Shown piece after piece: positions 16,499-23,353 of a stretch of DNA of 64,000 bases (the stretch's first letter is position 1; the number at the start of each line of letters is the position of its first letter). The DNA is taken from positions 1 through 64,000 of the IMG/VR virus record IMGVR_UViG_3300042561_000402; one strand, written 5' to 3'. Position numbers and translations under genes: made by a program. This DNA comes from a virus. Under the pieces are notes generated by a model. It did no database searches, was not told the DNA's origin, and saw only the letters and a list, made by a program, of their open reading frames with translations.

Positions 16499-16753
16499 AT
16501 GAGCGAAGAAACAAAACAGGAAAAACCATCCGAAGAACTTACCAAGCGCGTTAACGGCGCTTATGTAGCCAAGGATTACACGCTGCTTAACGGCGGCACC
16601 GACAACATCGTAATGATTCAAGGAGAGCGCGAAGGCGTTGATCCCGTGGACGTTCTCCTCACCTATGAGGGAATGGAAGAAGTTGTGGCATCCCTCAAGG
16701 AATCCACCACGCCGAAACAAGAAGAAGTCAAAGAAGAATCTTCTGATGACTAG
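16499..16753 (+). CDS. small acidic hypothetical protein
   Basis: An 84-residue protein with charged ends and a central segment VAKDYTLLNGGTDNIVMIQ. It starts 3 bp after the previous stop and overlaps the next, membrane-protein gene by 8 bp. Function unknown. Confidence 0.55.
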   Translation: MSEETKQEKPSEELTKRVNGAYVAKDYTLLNGGTDNIVMIQGEREGVDPVDVLLTYEGMEEVVASLKESTTPKQEEVKEESSDD

Positions 16754-16904
16754 CATCTGGCTGATAGGTGCGGTAGGTATCTGCTATGGTATTGTCTCTC
16801 TAGAGCAGGCTGTGCGCGGAAACTACGCCCTGTCAGTCATCTGGGGAGGATATTGTTTCTCCCAATGGGGACTACTTTGGATCACGCTTTACGGAACCAA
16901 GTAA
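16746..16904 (+). CDS. 52-residue membrane microprotein
   Basis: The ATG at 16746 gives a small protein with two hydrophobic segments, IWLIGAVGICYGIVSL and LSVIWGGYCFSQWGLLWITL, separated by a short charged turn. It overlaps the previous gene by 8 bp. It is the first of several tiny membrane proteins in a row. Function unknown; phage microproteins of this sort often act on host membranes. Confidence 0.55.
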   Translation: MTSIWLIGAVGICYGIVSLEQAVRGNYALSVIWGGYCFSQWGLLWITLYGTK

Positions 16905-16955
16905 TTCTGGCATAATTCCAGCTTCGTTCTTTTACAGAAAGGAGGTGGAAAGGAA

Positions 16956-17096
16956 TTGAACAACTACTACACTAATGAATTCGGTATTGTCTACGGCCCC
17001 TATGGGGGGATTGGCTACGCCCCGCGACTCAAAACGAAGCAGGATAAACCCAACTGTTTCGGTTTGTGCCGCTGGTTTGCGTATCTCTTTCTGTAG
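16956..17096 (+). CDS. 46-residue microprotein (TTG start)
   Basis: A TTG at 16956 opens a 46-residue frame, preceded by a strong AGAAAGGAGG ribosome-binding site at 16936-16945 with about 10 bp spacing. The product has an aromatic- and Gly-rich start (NNYYTNEFGIVYGPYGG) and a Cys/aromatic end (CFGLCRWFAYLFL). The strong binding site is the main support for this gene. Confidence 0.5.
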   Translation: MNNYYTNEFGIVYGPYGGIGYAPRLKTKQDKPNCFGLCRWFAYLFL

Positions 17097-17123
17097 ACAA
17101 CGGGTTCAAACTACAGAAACAAA

Positions 17124-17158
17124 GGGAGGGGGCAATTAGCCTCCTCCCTATTTATTTT
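17124..17158 (+). terminator. intrinsic terminator or attenuator
   Basis: A 10-bp stem, GGGAGGGGGC (17124-17133) with GCCTCCTCCC (17139-17148), closes a 5-nt loop and is followed by TATTTATTTT. This is a convincing rho-independent terminator. The next possible start codon (17159) lies directly after it, so it may act as an attenuator within the operon. Confidence 0.7.
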
Positions 17159-17242
17159 ATGGAAGCTATAGGATCTATCTACGCAATGCTGGCCTGTTTG
17201 TTTATCGGCTGGTGGAAAGTTACGGGCAAGCATCTTGACTGA
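17159..17242 (+). CDS. 27-residue membrane microprotein
   Basis: The ATG at 17159 directly follows the terminator. The product MEAIGSIYAMLACLFIGWW is mostly one membrane helix with a short basic tail. Its TGA overlaps another ATG. Being this short it could be chance, but the neighbouring frames show the same design. Confidence 0.4.
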   Translation: MEAIGSIYAMLACLFIGWWKVTGKHLD

Positions 17243-17261
17243 TGGTTGACTAATTATCTCA

Positions 17262-17351
17262 ATGGTTGACTCATTTGTGGCTATTGTTTTTTGGGGGGCT
17301 ATGCTTATCGTGGCCCTCAAGGTCATCAAAGACCGCATTAAACCTGAATAA
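17262..17351 (+). CDS. 29-residue membrane microprotein
   Basis: The ATG at 17262 encodes one hydrophobic helix (FVAIVFWGAMLIVALKVI) with a basic C-terminus. Just upstream at 17242 the same ATGGTTGACT start sequence occurs but ends after three codons, suggesting a duplicated start region. Function unknown. Confidence 0.45.
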   Translation: MVDSFVAIVFWGAMLIVALKVIKDRIKPE

Positions 17352-17353
17352 CA

Positions 17354-17449
17354 ATGAAGCTAACCACAATAGTTGCAGCCTCTATCCTAGCGATAATCTT
17401 TTGGGGAACATTCTCCTATGGCATCTATGCCCTCCTATACTGGGAATAA
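17354..17449 (+). CDS. 31-residue membrane microprotein
   Basis: The ATG at 17354 follows the previous stop by 2 bp. The product starts MKLTTIVAASILAIIFWGTF and is a single membrane helix, possibly with a signal-like start. It overlaps the next gene at its 3' end. Function unknown. Confidence 0.45.
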   Translation: MKLTTIVAASILAIIFWGTFSYGIYALLYWE

Positions 17450-17624
17450 GCTAGAGAGGTGGATCAAAACCCGATCTGAGGACGAAGTTAAAGTAATGAA
17501 CTTCCTCCAAGAATACGGGGTGGTGAGCGATAATGCTGTCTGGGCCAAGGATGTGGGGAATGATGGAAAGGCCATGCGGTGTATGGCGATAAACTTTGAA
17601 CGCTTCAAAACCTACGCTGTCTAA
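17418..17624 (+). CDS. small hypothetical protein
   Basis: A 68-residue soluble protein with a basic N-terminus (GNKLERWIKTRSEDEVKV). Two start candidates, ATG 17418 and ATG 17427, both overlap the upstream microprotein. The EDEVKVMNFLQEYGVV segment looks like a winged-helix-type start but is too short to assign. Confidence 0.5.
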   Translation: MASMPSYTGNKLERWIKTRSEDEVKVMNFLQEYGVVSDNAVWAKDVGNDGKAMRCMAINFERFKTYAV

Positions 17625-17631
17625 TATCGCA

Positions 17632-18087
17632 ATGGACACATGCTACGACACTGGTAGAAAGGCTGAGTATTGCTTTGCCCGCCATCTTGACAGCCCGCGA
17701 TTCTCCACCCCCCAAGAGGACATAGAAGAGCATTGGGATGTAGTGAGTAATAATTTAAAATACGATGTTAAGGCGATGAAAAAGTGGAATCGGGCCGACC
17801 CCGAACCCACAGATCGTATGCACTACATCGAACTACGCAACGTCAACGGAGATCTGGGCTGGCTTTACGGAGAAGCAGACTACATCGTCTTTGAGACCCG
17901 CGCCCACTGGATAGTGGTCAAACGCCGCACCCTCATGCCTTTTATCGAAGGATTGACAGAAAATAGTGAACAAAGCTTGAAACCCGCTGTCTATAGACTT
18001 TACCAACGCAATGGTAGAAAAGATCTGATGACCGTAGTGCCTACAGTAGACCTACTGGCCATTAGTGAAGAGATAATAAAGAAATAA
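17632..18087 (+). CDS. putative PD-(D/E)XK-like phage protein
   Basis: From the ATG at 17632 the 151-residue product has a core reminiscent of restriction-like nucleases: NLKYDVKAMKKW (D45, K47), then HYIELRNVNGDLGWLYGEAD with E67, then YIVFETRAHWIVVKRR. The arrangement of an Asp-x-Lys strand, a following Glu and a GWLYG loop is suggestive, but the classical E-x-K is not clear. A repair or resolvase role is inference. Confidence 0.5.
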   Translation: MDTCYDTGRKAEYCFARHLDSPRFSTPQEDIEEHWDVVSNNLKYDVKAMKKWNRADPEPTDRMHYIELRNVNGDLGWLYGEADYIVFETRAHWIVVKRRTLMPFIEGLTENSEQSLKPAVYRLYQRNGRKDLMTVVPTVDLLAISEEIIKK

Positions 18088-18094
18088 AATAACT

Positions 18095-18307
18095 ATGAAT
18101 AACCAACAAAAAGACAATTCGGGAGCCTTATTCCCGAACAAAAGCGACAACCCCAAAGCCCCGACCCACAAGGGTAAGGTGATGGTCAATGGAGTCCTCC
18201 TCGACGTTGCGGGCTGGAAACAGAAGTCCCAAAAGGGAGTGGACTACGTCAGCCTTAAGTTCTCTCCTCCTTACAAGAAGGAAGAAGAAGTAGACGAGGC
18301 ATTCTAA
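18095..18307 (+). CDS. small hypothetical protein
   Basis: A 70-residue protein with a polar N-terminus and a beta-like second half (GVLLDVAGWKQKSQKG, YVSLKFSPPYKKEEE). Such small proteins, with an ordinary-looking strand pair plus an acidic end, could be an OB-type fragment, but this is weak. It starts 7 bp after the previous gene. Confidence 0.55.
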   Translation: MNNQQKDNSGALFPNKSDNPKAPTHKGKVMVNGVLLDVAGWKQKSQKGVDYVSLKFSPPYKKEEEVDEAF

Positions 18308-18369
18308 TTTAGGGTGTCAGCCCATGGGGTGGGGGGTAATTCGACCTATCTCCCGCCCCAATCCTTCAC

Positions 18370-18569
18370 ATGAATACAACAATTGCACAGCTTAACGACG
18401 ATCTGGCCCACGCCGAAGCTACGTTAAGATCTCTGTTGGAATCCACCCGCGACTGGATGGATAGCGACATCAAGGAGTCTGGAGAAGACTTCGTTAAGGG
18501 GCTGCAACGCCGAATCATAGACCGCCACCCCCAACTAGGGTGGGTTATTGACCCATTGGAGTTCTAATG
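18370..18569 (+). CDS. small helical hypothetical protein
   Basis: The protein is 65 residues and mostly helical (TIAQLNDDLAHAEATLRSLL, DWMDSDIKESGEDFVK). Its stop overlaps the next start as TAATG. About 60 bp of G/C-rich, hairpin-prone spacer precedes it (GGGGTGGGGG and CTCCCGCCCC around 18324-18355). Confidence 0.55.
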
Positions 18570-18686
18570 GCTGGCAAGGGAGACAAACCAAGGAAAGTAA
18601 ATGGCCCGAAGTATCGGGACAACTACGACTCCATCAAGTGGGGGAAGAAAAAAACAGTTGACACAAAGAAGCCCGAACCCAAATGA
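18567..18686 (+). CDS. 39-residue basic protein
   Basis: The ATG at 18567 overlaps the previous stop, and the TGA overlaps the next ATG (ATGA). The product is very basic (MAGKGDKPRKVNGPKYRDNY start, many Lys at the end), so nucleic acid binding is possible. Coupling on both sides supports it. Confidence 0.5.
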   Translation: MAGKGDKPRKVNGPKYRDNYDSIKWGKKKTVDTKKPEPK

Positions 18687-18943
18687 GCAAAAACCTCCAC
18701 CTCCATAGAGACAGACTAAGCGGCAAAAACGTACCATTACCCCAAAACAGAGTGCCCATGGACAAAATGAACAAACTCTTAAAGCAAGGAAGGCTACTTC
18801 CCATCTACAACGCCGTAGGAGAAACCTTGTGCCTCGTTGGCTATCGACGCAAGCCAACCAGCAGAAAAGCCCACCAGCGGCCCTTTATGCTCAAACAGCC
18901 CATACCCTTGGGCCCAATCGAGACCAACCCCGAAACAGAATGA
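18683..18943 (+). CDS. hypothetical basic protein
   Basis: This 86-residue, Arg/Lys/Pro-rich protein starts MSKNLHLHRDRLSGKNVPLP. It has start-stop overlaps with both neighbours. No family was recognised. Confidence 0.5.
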   Translation: MSKNLHLHRDRLSGKNVPLPQNRVPMDKMNKLLKQGRLLPIYNAVGETLCLVGYRRKPTSRKAHQRPFMLKQPIPLGPIETNPETE

Positions 18944-19197
18944 CCACAGTAGAAGCAGACAGGCTCCTAAAGGAAAGAGAAGAAAGCGTAGTATTCGCAG
19001 ACGGCCTAGAAGAAGCCTTTATTGGAATAGGCTATCAGTTCAATGACCCCATAGCCATCTACTCCAAGTCCAAAGCCATCCAATGCTTCATTAAGGAGGG
19101 CATGAACGAGGAGCAAGCCTACGAATACTTCGACTACAACGTGGCTGGAGCCTATGTCGGGGGGGCTACCCCAATCTTCCTAGAAGATGGTGATTGA
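18940..19197 (+). CDS. hypothetical acidic protein
   Basis: From the ATG at 18940 (ATGA overlap) the 85-residue protein reads MTTVEADRLLKEREESVVFA, and later DPIAIYSKSKAIQCFIKEGM. Similar small proteins with the sense 'what to do when an item is clicked' helix pair (EEQAYEYFDYNVAGAYVG) are common in tailed phages, but none has a known function. Confidence 0.5.
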   Translation: MTTVEADRLLKEREESVVFADGLEEAFIGIGYQFNDPIAIYSKSKAIQCFIKEGMNEEQAYEYFDYNVAGAYVGGATPIFLEDGD

Positions 19198-19266
19198 GTA
19201 CAAAATGTGAAATAGTTCAATTTTGGCTTGAATAAACCCCTGTAGTTAACAGTCAAATCCCGAAAT

Positions 19267-19536
19267 ATGAAAGTCTCCATACGCACAGCATATAGGATAG
19301 TCAAGAAGACCGAAGACCCCGAAGTCCCCATCTTCATCCCCCAATACCAAGAAGAGGGAAGCGAAGACTGGTACAGCTTCAAAGTTCCTATCAATGGAAG
19401 AAGCGGGGGTTATAATACCATCTACTTCTACACGTTTTTAAAAGCTAGAAGATACATAGACCACCAAAAGGCCACACAAGACATTATTATTCATTATGAT
19501 GATGAATATGGGGAATGGGTGGAAAACCCATCCTAG
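19267..19536 (+). CDS. hypothetical protein
   Basis: An 89-residue alpha/beta protein with acidic and aromatic residues (KVSIRTAYRIVKKTEDPE, VEN end). It follows a 70-bp gap and is the last gene before the 1-kb non-coding iteron region. Function unknown. Confidence 0.5.
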   Translation: MKVSIRTAYRIVKKTEDPEVPIFIPQYQEEGSEDWYSFKVPINGRSGGYNTIYFYTFLKARRYIDHQKATQDIIIHYDDEYGEWVENPS

Positions 19537-19816
19537 GCCCATTTAAACGCAAATAATCCCCATTTACGGGGCCATATGTCGATAAAAACGGAATCCTTAT
19601 ACACATTCCCCCCAATATGTATAAGCCATAGACATATTAAAGGATAGGGCCCATTCCTTTAATAGCGCAACCCGTTATAAAACCAGCCCCGAATTTATAA
19701 CAGAGAAAAATATTTAAGACTGGGTTCGCCTTAAATAAGGGGGTAGAGGGTTCTCCAGAAAGAGAAGAGACGGGGGTGGGGGTGATGTACAGTCATTCGA
19801 TTGTATAATGCATACA

Positions 19817-19909
19817 ACGCTACGCTCTACCGCCCCTATATAAGGGCGGATAGCGCGATAGCGTCCACGCTATACCACGCTCAAATAGCGTCCCATAGCG
19901 TTGTAGCGT
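19817..19909. repeat. iteron cluster, core ATAGCGT
   Basis: Copies of ATAGCGT or its complement occur at 19858-19864, 19867-19873 (inverted), 19885-19891 and 19895-19901. Partial copies lie at 19817-19821, 19822-19826, 19850-19856, 19877-19881 (inverted ACGCT) and 19904-19909. A palindrome-like CGCCC/GGGCG flanks a TATATAA at 19831-19848. Nine elements within 93 bp, in both orientations, fit binding sites for a replication initiator or a phage regulator. Confidence 0.7.
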
Positions 19910-19911
19910 TC

Positions 19912-19931
19912 ATTACAAATTATTACTTGAC
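19912..19931 (+). promoter_or_regulatory. 20-mer promoter-like element, copy 1
   Basis: ATTACAAATTATTACTTGAC matches the two other copies (20472 and 22186) at about 16 of 20 positions and ends in a -35-like TTGAC. No good -10 hexamer is visible at the right distance. It lies directly after the iteron cluster. Confidence 0.4.
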
Positions 19932-20158
19932 GGGTTACTTTTGCACAGAAAATTTTCGAGAGGGGGTATTTCAGGATAAAGGTATGTCCGCCAGCGAAGG
20001 GTGGGGGGTGGGACGGGTGTGGTGGGGGGGCAATTGCTGGGCCTGTGAGGCTCTGGGAGGGCTCCGTGCCTGCTATCCCCTGACCGCGCCCCGCTTCCCC
20101 ATCATCTCCTCCCGCAGGACTGTTCTACACTGTGCCCCCCCTTGCCCGCGCTTCCCCT

Positions 20159-20434
20159 CTGTGGCGCTTCCGTCCTTTCCCCGCCCCTCTGTGGGCTCGC
20201 CCCCTCTATCCGCCCCCCTGTGGGCGTATGGGCCCGCCGCCCCCCTATACCGCCCCTCTCCACCCTGCCCCCTGTGGGCTCCCCCGCCTCTGTGAGTATG
20301 ACCACCGCACCCCGCCCCTTCTCTGTTCCTGTGGCATCCTCGCGCCATTGGATGGCATAGGACATCAATGTCTTACCCCTCCCTTCCCGCACTGTGGCAA
20401 TGGTGGATCTGGCAGGATCTGTGCCAACCTGTGG
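20159..20434 (+). repeat. CTGTGG direct repeats in pyrimidine-rich DNA
   Basis: CTGTGG occurs at 20159, 20189, 20218, 20272, 20329, 20392 and 20429. The first four are embedded in CCCCTCTGTGG or CCCCCTGTGGGC. Seven direct copies in 276 bp far exceed the roughly 0.07 expected by chance with even base use. They may bind an initiator or single-strand protein. Confidence 0.5.
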
Positions 20435-20471
20435 AAATGATGGGAAATATATTTTCCCCCGATGATGATTT

Positions 20472-20514
20472 ATTTGAAAATATTACTTGCCTTGGTTCTG
20501 TGGTTCGCTACCTT
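20472..20514 (+). promoter_or_regulatory. promoter with 20-mer element, copy 2
   Basis: ATTTGAAAATATTACTTGCC at 20472-20491 contains -35-like TTGCCT (20487-20492), and TACCTT follows after 16 bp (20509-20514). The next start codon is at 20526, so the transcript would have only about five untranslated bases. The -10 region reads TACCTTTG, which also fits the Bacteroidota -7 consensus TAnnTTTG. Confidence 0.55.
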
Positions 20515-20525
20515 TGTCCTTGGTT

Positions 20526-20807
20526 ATGAATAAATCATACTTCACCCAACAGGAGGACGGCTCGTTTCGTCCTATCACCTTCAATCAATCCAACCTGTCC
20601 GACATCATCGCGGACGTTATCGGCCAAGAATTCAAGTCTGCTCTGGCGGATAAGGTTCGCGGTCTCATCGATTCGGTGGATCTTGGCAATCGTATCGAAT
20701 CCGCCCTCGATGGGGTTGACCTCGATGACATTGCAGAAGAAGCAGTGCGCGATGAAATCAACAATCGTGTGGAAAACTTGGATATCTCGGTTGATGTCTC
20801 AATCTAA
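20526..20807 (+). CDS. hypothetical acidic protein
   Basis: From the ATG at 20526 this 93-residue protein is acidic and helical, with repeated short segments (LADKVRGLIDSVDLGNRIES, ALDGVDLDDIAEEAVRD). It is the first gene after the candidate origin, right under a promoter-like element. It could be an early host-takeover or regulatory protein; no family was recognised. Confidence 0.6.
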   Translation: MNKSYFTQQEDGSFRPITFNQSNLSDIIADVIGQEFKSALADKVRGLIDSVDLGNRIESALDGVDLDDIAEEAVRDEINNRVENLDISVDVSI

Positions 20808-20811
20808 TCCC

Positions 20812-21012
20812 ATGACTGCTATCATTGCACACGAAGCAACAGGAACCATCTGCCGCTTGTCGGAGGATCACGATTCCACCCCAACAGCAACGTGGGTTGA
20901 AAGATTCAAAGGCAATTGCTGGCAGTGGGAAAGCATGACCTCCCAGCCTTTCGCGGAGATTGTGAAAGAGTATAACGAGAAAGGTTATATCTGCTTGGCA
21001 GTTGAGAAGTAA
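20812..21012 (+). CDS. small hypothetical protein
   Basis: The 66-residue product (MTAIIAHEATGTICRLSEDH start) is aromatic and Cys/Trp-containing. An ATG at 20794 would overlap the previous gene. Function unknown. Confidence 0.5.
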   Translation: MTAIIAHEATGTICRLSEDHDSTPTATWVERFKGNCWQWESMTSQPFAEIVKEYNEKGYICLAVEK

Positions 21013-21064
21013 GCACGGGGGGATGCTTCGGCGTCCCTCCCTCTTAACCCTTAACCACACTACC

Positions 21065-21151
21065 ATGATCGAAATAACTACACTCCAAACCCTGCTGGAA
21101 CTTGCCATGATGCTCTTTCTCGGTGCGCTGGCCTTAATCCTCTGGGAGTAA
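21065..21151 (+). CDS. 28-residue membrane microprotein
   Basis: The ATG at 21065 encodes a short protein that is one membrane helix (LLELAMMLFLGALALILW) after a short polar start. It lies alone between two larger genes, 5 bp before the next ATG. Function unknown. Confidence 0.45.
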   Translation: MIEITTLQTLLELAMMLFLGALALILWE

Positions 21152-21156
21152 TCACC

Positions 21157-21858
21157 ATGTACCTGATCCATCAAACCGACAAGATAGCGGTCATTGCTAC
21201 CGCGAATAGCACTAACAGGAAAACTGGCAAATCTGTTCAGCTATGGATCCTCGACGCCACCATGCATCCGCACGAATCAAGGCAATCGGGCCATGACGCA
21301 GAGAACCAGTGCGCGGGATGTCCCTTTGCTTCTGGCAATGGGTGCTACGTCTCGCCTAATGCTTTGGGCTCGATCTGGAGAAAATACCAGCGCGGCGGAT
21401 ATCCTGCTTTGATAATGGGTTCCCATGAGTGGAACCAATTTTTCTCTGTCGATTACGTCCGCTTTGGAGCGTATGGCAATCCCTCTCTTATCCCTCTGGA
21501 AATGGTCAAGGACATTGCCAGCAAAGCCCAGAAGATCACTGGTTACTTCCATGATTGGCACATGATGCCTATTGATTCGGCCAAAGCCTATGGCAACTTC
21601 TTTATGGCATCCTGCGAGCCAGACAACTATGGCAAGGCTCAATCCCTTGGCCTGCGAACGTTCACAGTAGTATCTGATGCCCTACCATCTGCTGGGATTG
21701 AATGCCTTGCAGATGCCAAAGGGATGACTTGCAAGCAGTGCGGACTATGTGACGGCAACAGACGCACGGCAAACCGAGCCAAACCCCTTCCCAATATTTT
21801 CATCACTGCACATGGTTACCAAGTGGCAAAAGCCAAAGCTATGGCAATGGTGAACTAA
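21157..21858 (+). CDS. DUF7227-like Cys-rich phage protein
   Basis: The 233-residue protein has a Cys pattern typical of a widespread unexplained phage family. CAGCPFASGNGCYV lies near 51-64, followed by RFGAYGNPSLIP at 101-112, an aromatic FHDWHM segment, and a late MTCKQCGLCDGNRR. Four or more Cys at each end suggest an iron-sulfur or zinc site. The family has no proven role. It is cotranscribed with small early genes. Confidence 0.6.
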   Translation: MYLIHQTDKIAVIATANSTNRKTGKSVQLWILDATMHPHESRQSGHDAENQCAGCPFASGNGCYVSPNALGSIWRKYQRGGYPALIMGSHEWNQFFSVDYVRFGAYGNPSLIPLEMVKDIASKAQKITGYFHDWHMMPIDSAKAYGNFFMASCEPDNYGKAQSLGLRTFTVVSDALPSAGIECLADAKGMTCKQCGLCDGNRRTANRAKPLPNIFITAHGYQVAKAKAMAMVN

Positions 21859-21877
21859 CCCAAACCAATAACATAAC

Positions 21878-22135
21878 ATGACAACATTAAATCAACCTGT
21901 TAAGCGTAGCCTGTCCACCATTGCCCAAGAGATCAGAAAAGACTGGGGTGCAAAGGTCAACTTTGCGGCCAAGCCCTATCTGTCTGCTATGATGGGTCTC
22001 GACTCGATCAATGACCAGTATGGGTATGATGATGCGCGGAGCATTGTCCTGTATTTCCTCTCCAATGCCTCCTCATGGCGGGGCGAGAATGCTAAACGCA
22101 TCAAAGCGGAGCTAAAGACTTTGGTGAAGAGGTAA
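21878..22135 (+). CDS. small hypothetical protein
   Basis: An 85-residue helical protein, SLSTIAQEIRKDWGAKVN then KPYLSAMMGLDSINDQYGYD and a basic end. Small proteins of this shape occur in many phages without known function. It is the last gene before a strong terminator. Confidence 0.6.
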   Translation: MTTLNQPVKRSLSTIAQEIRKDWGAKVNFAAKPYLSAMMGLDSINDQYGYDDARSIVLYFLSNASSWRGENAKRIKAELKTLVKR

Positions 22136-22141
22136 CCACAA

Positions 22142-22174
22142 GGGGAGAGGGTAGCAATATCCTCTCCCCTTTTT
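22142..22174 (+). terminator. strong intrinsic terminator
   Basis: A perfect 9-bp stem GGGGAGAGG/CCTCTCCCC with a 10-nt loop is followed by a T run. It closes the first plus-strand unit after the origin. A new promoter-like element begins 11 bp further on. Confidence 0.9.
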
Positions 22175-22185
22175 CCGCTCAAAAT

Positions 22186-22228
22186 ATTTGAAATTTTTAC
22201 TTGCCCACAACACCTAACCCGATACCAT
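22186..22228 (+). promoter_or_regulatory. promoter with 20-mer element, copy 3
   Basis: ATTTGAAATTTTTACTTGCC at 22186-22205 is 18/20 identical to the copy at 20472. TTGCCC (22201-22206) is followed after 16 bp by TACCAT (22223-22228). It stands right after a terminator and before a gene with a good ribosome-binding site (AAAGGAG near 22238), so it should start a new transcript. Confidence 0.55.
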
Positions 22229-22257
22229 CCAAGTCGAAAGGAGTCAGAAGGAACACC

Positions 22258-22425
22258 ATGAAAACAGAACAAACCACCATCGATATCACACCAACTTGGG
22301 AGGCATGCGTCCGCATCTATTGCGCGGTGCTGCGTAATCCCGATGCAAGTCAGGAAGCAGTGAGTCAGGCGGAGGATGAATTGCTCCGCCTTGGCAAGCA
22401 CGTTGACAGTCTTCAATCAAAGTAA
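22258..22425 (+). CDS. small hypothetical protein
   Basis: The 55-residue helical protein from ATG 22258 (MKTEQTTIDITPTWEACVRI start) follows a clear GGAG ribosome-binding site and the promoter-like element. Function unknown. Confidence 0.6.
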   Translation: MKTEQTTIDITPTWEACVRIYCAVLRNPDASQEAVSQAEDELLRLGKHVDSLQSK

Positions 22426-22430
22426 ATTCT

Positions 22431-22655
22431 ATGACCAAGCCTGTTCGCATGATTGAAGAGACGCGCAAAGCCTCGGAGTTAGTCAATGGTTTGCAGGATG
22501 TTCTGGAGCAATGGGATTTGAACTATGGTCTAATCCCTCATCCCGAACGCGCAAAGCTTGACTCACTATGTAAAACCCTCATTAGCCTACACAACGATTT
22601 GTTGGATGCGGCTTATGAGATGGAAGAAGAAAACACAACCACCACCACTCACTAA
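22431..22655 (+). CDS. small helical hypothetical protein
   Basis: A 74-residue helical protein (RMIEETRKASELVNGLQDVL) ending in a run of Thr residues before His. Five bp separate it from the previous stop. Function unknown. Confidence 0.55.
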   Translation: MTKPVRMIEETRKASELVNGLQDVLEQWDLNYGLIPHPERAKLDSLCKTLISLHNDLLDAAYEMEEENTTTTTH

Positions 22656-22659
22656 ACCT

Positions 22660-22935
22660 ATGGAAACCACAATCACAAGAAAACCTGTTGGATTCAAAGT
22701 AACCACACCAAGTGAAAACGGGCAAGGGGATTCCGCCTTGCAAGATCTATTCTTTGAAGCAATGAAGATTGCTGGTGCGGCGATTGCCTTGGCCGAAGAT
22801 TATTCGGGAGGCGAGTCAGAAACCGCACAATATCTATCGAAAGAATACGATAAACTGAATCTCAAATTCGATAAAGCGATTGATAAGCGTAATGCCATGC
22901 ATAATGCCATCGTTTACTCCAAAGTTTCCAAATAA
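22660..22935 (+). CDS. hypothetical helical protein
   Basis: From ATG 22660 this 91-residue protein has a beta-like start (MKPV type VGFKVTTPSENG) and then long charged helices (DKLNLKFDKAIDKRNAMHNA). It follows 4 bp after the previous gene. Function unknown. Confidence 0.55.
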   Translation: METTITRKPVGFKVTTPSENGQGDSALQDLFFEAMKIAGAAIALAEDYSGGESETAQYLSKEYDKLNLKFDKAIDKRNAMHNAIVYSKVSK

Positions 22936-22945
22936 AAATAGGACA

Positions 22946-23353
22946 ATGAAAAAGCCTGAAACGTTCAAAATAATCACAGAAACAAACATCCCTTCCGAAC
23001 GTGTGGCAGATCTCCTCTGCTGTGCCTTTGAGGGTGGGAGTAATTACTGGGCAACTGTCAAAGAAAAGCGCTCGCCACTGGAATTCAATTTCCGATACAT
23101 GGCAGATCTCTTCGAGAAACCCTGTTCTTATACCGATTACCCCTTGAATCGCGGAGGATTGCTTATGGTCGGAGATATTGAGGGAGATATGCCAGACGCA
23201 CTGTTAGACTTGGGGACTATCCGAAATGGCTTGCAAGTCATGGCGTATAAATACCCTAAACACTGGCATGATTTCATCAACGACAACGAAGATGCCACCA
23301 CAGGGGATGTATTCCTGCAATGCTGTCTCTATGGGGAGGTCGTATTCGGATGA
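22946..23353 (+). CDS. conserved phage hypothetical protein
   Basis: The 135-residue protein matches the layout of a phage family I know only as uncharacterised: ERVADLLCCAFEGGSNYWA, then DYPLNRGGLLMV, then a closing NDNEDATTGDVFLQCCLYGE. Its function is not known. The start at 22946 follows the ribosome-binding-like AGGAC. Overlaps the next gene by 4 bp. Confidence 0.65.
   Translation: MKKPETFKIITETNIPSERVADLLCCAFEGGSNYWATVKEKRSPLEFNFRYMADLFEKPCSYTDYPLNRGGLLMVGDIEGDMPDALLDLGTIRNGLQVMAYKYPKHWHDFINDNEDATTGDVFLQCCLYGEVVFG

Larger units (their letters stand above)
19537..20525. other. 1-kb non-coding region, candidate replication origin
   Basis: Nearly 1 kb has no convincing gene. The left part (19560-19980) is A/T-rich with an iteron cluster, palindromes and a promoter-like element. 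The middle (19985-20400) is strongly strand-asymmetric: G runs, then long pyrimidine-rich stretches with repeated CTGTGG. The right end holds a second promoter-like element and an A/T-rich tract. Such a mix of iterons, A/T-rich DNA and strand bias is typical of replication origins. No DnaA box was recognised, so an own initiator would be needed. Confidence 0.5.

Noticed and set aside
19817-20434. CRISPR array at the repeats
   Set aside because: Units are only 6-7 bp, in both orientations and unevenly spaced; there are no spacers of constant length and no cas genes.
20073-20440. Overlapping Pro- or Gly/Arg-rich frames on both strands in the G/C-rich region
   Set aside because: Composition simply follows the pyrimidine-rich DNA; repeats and strand bias explain the open frames.
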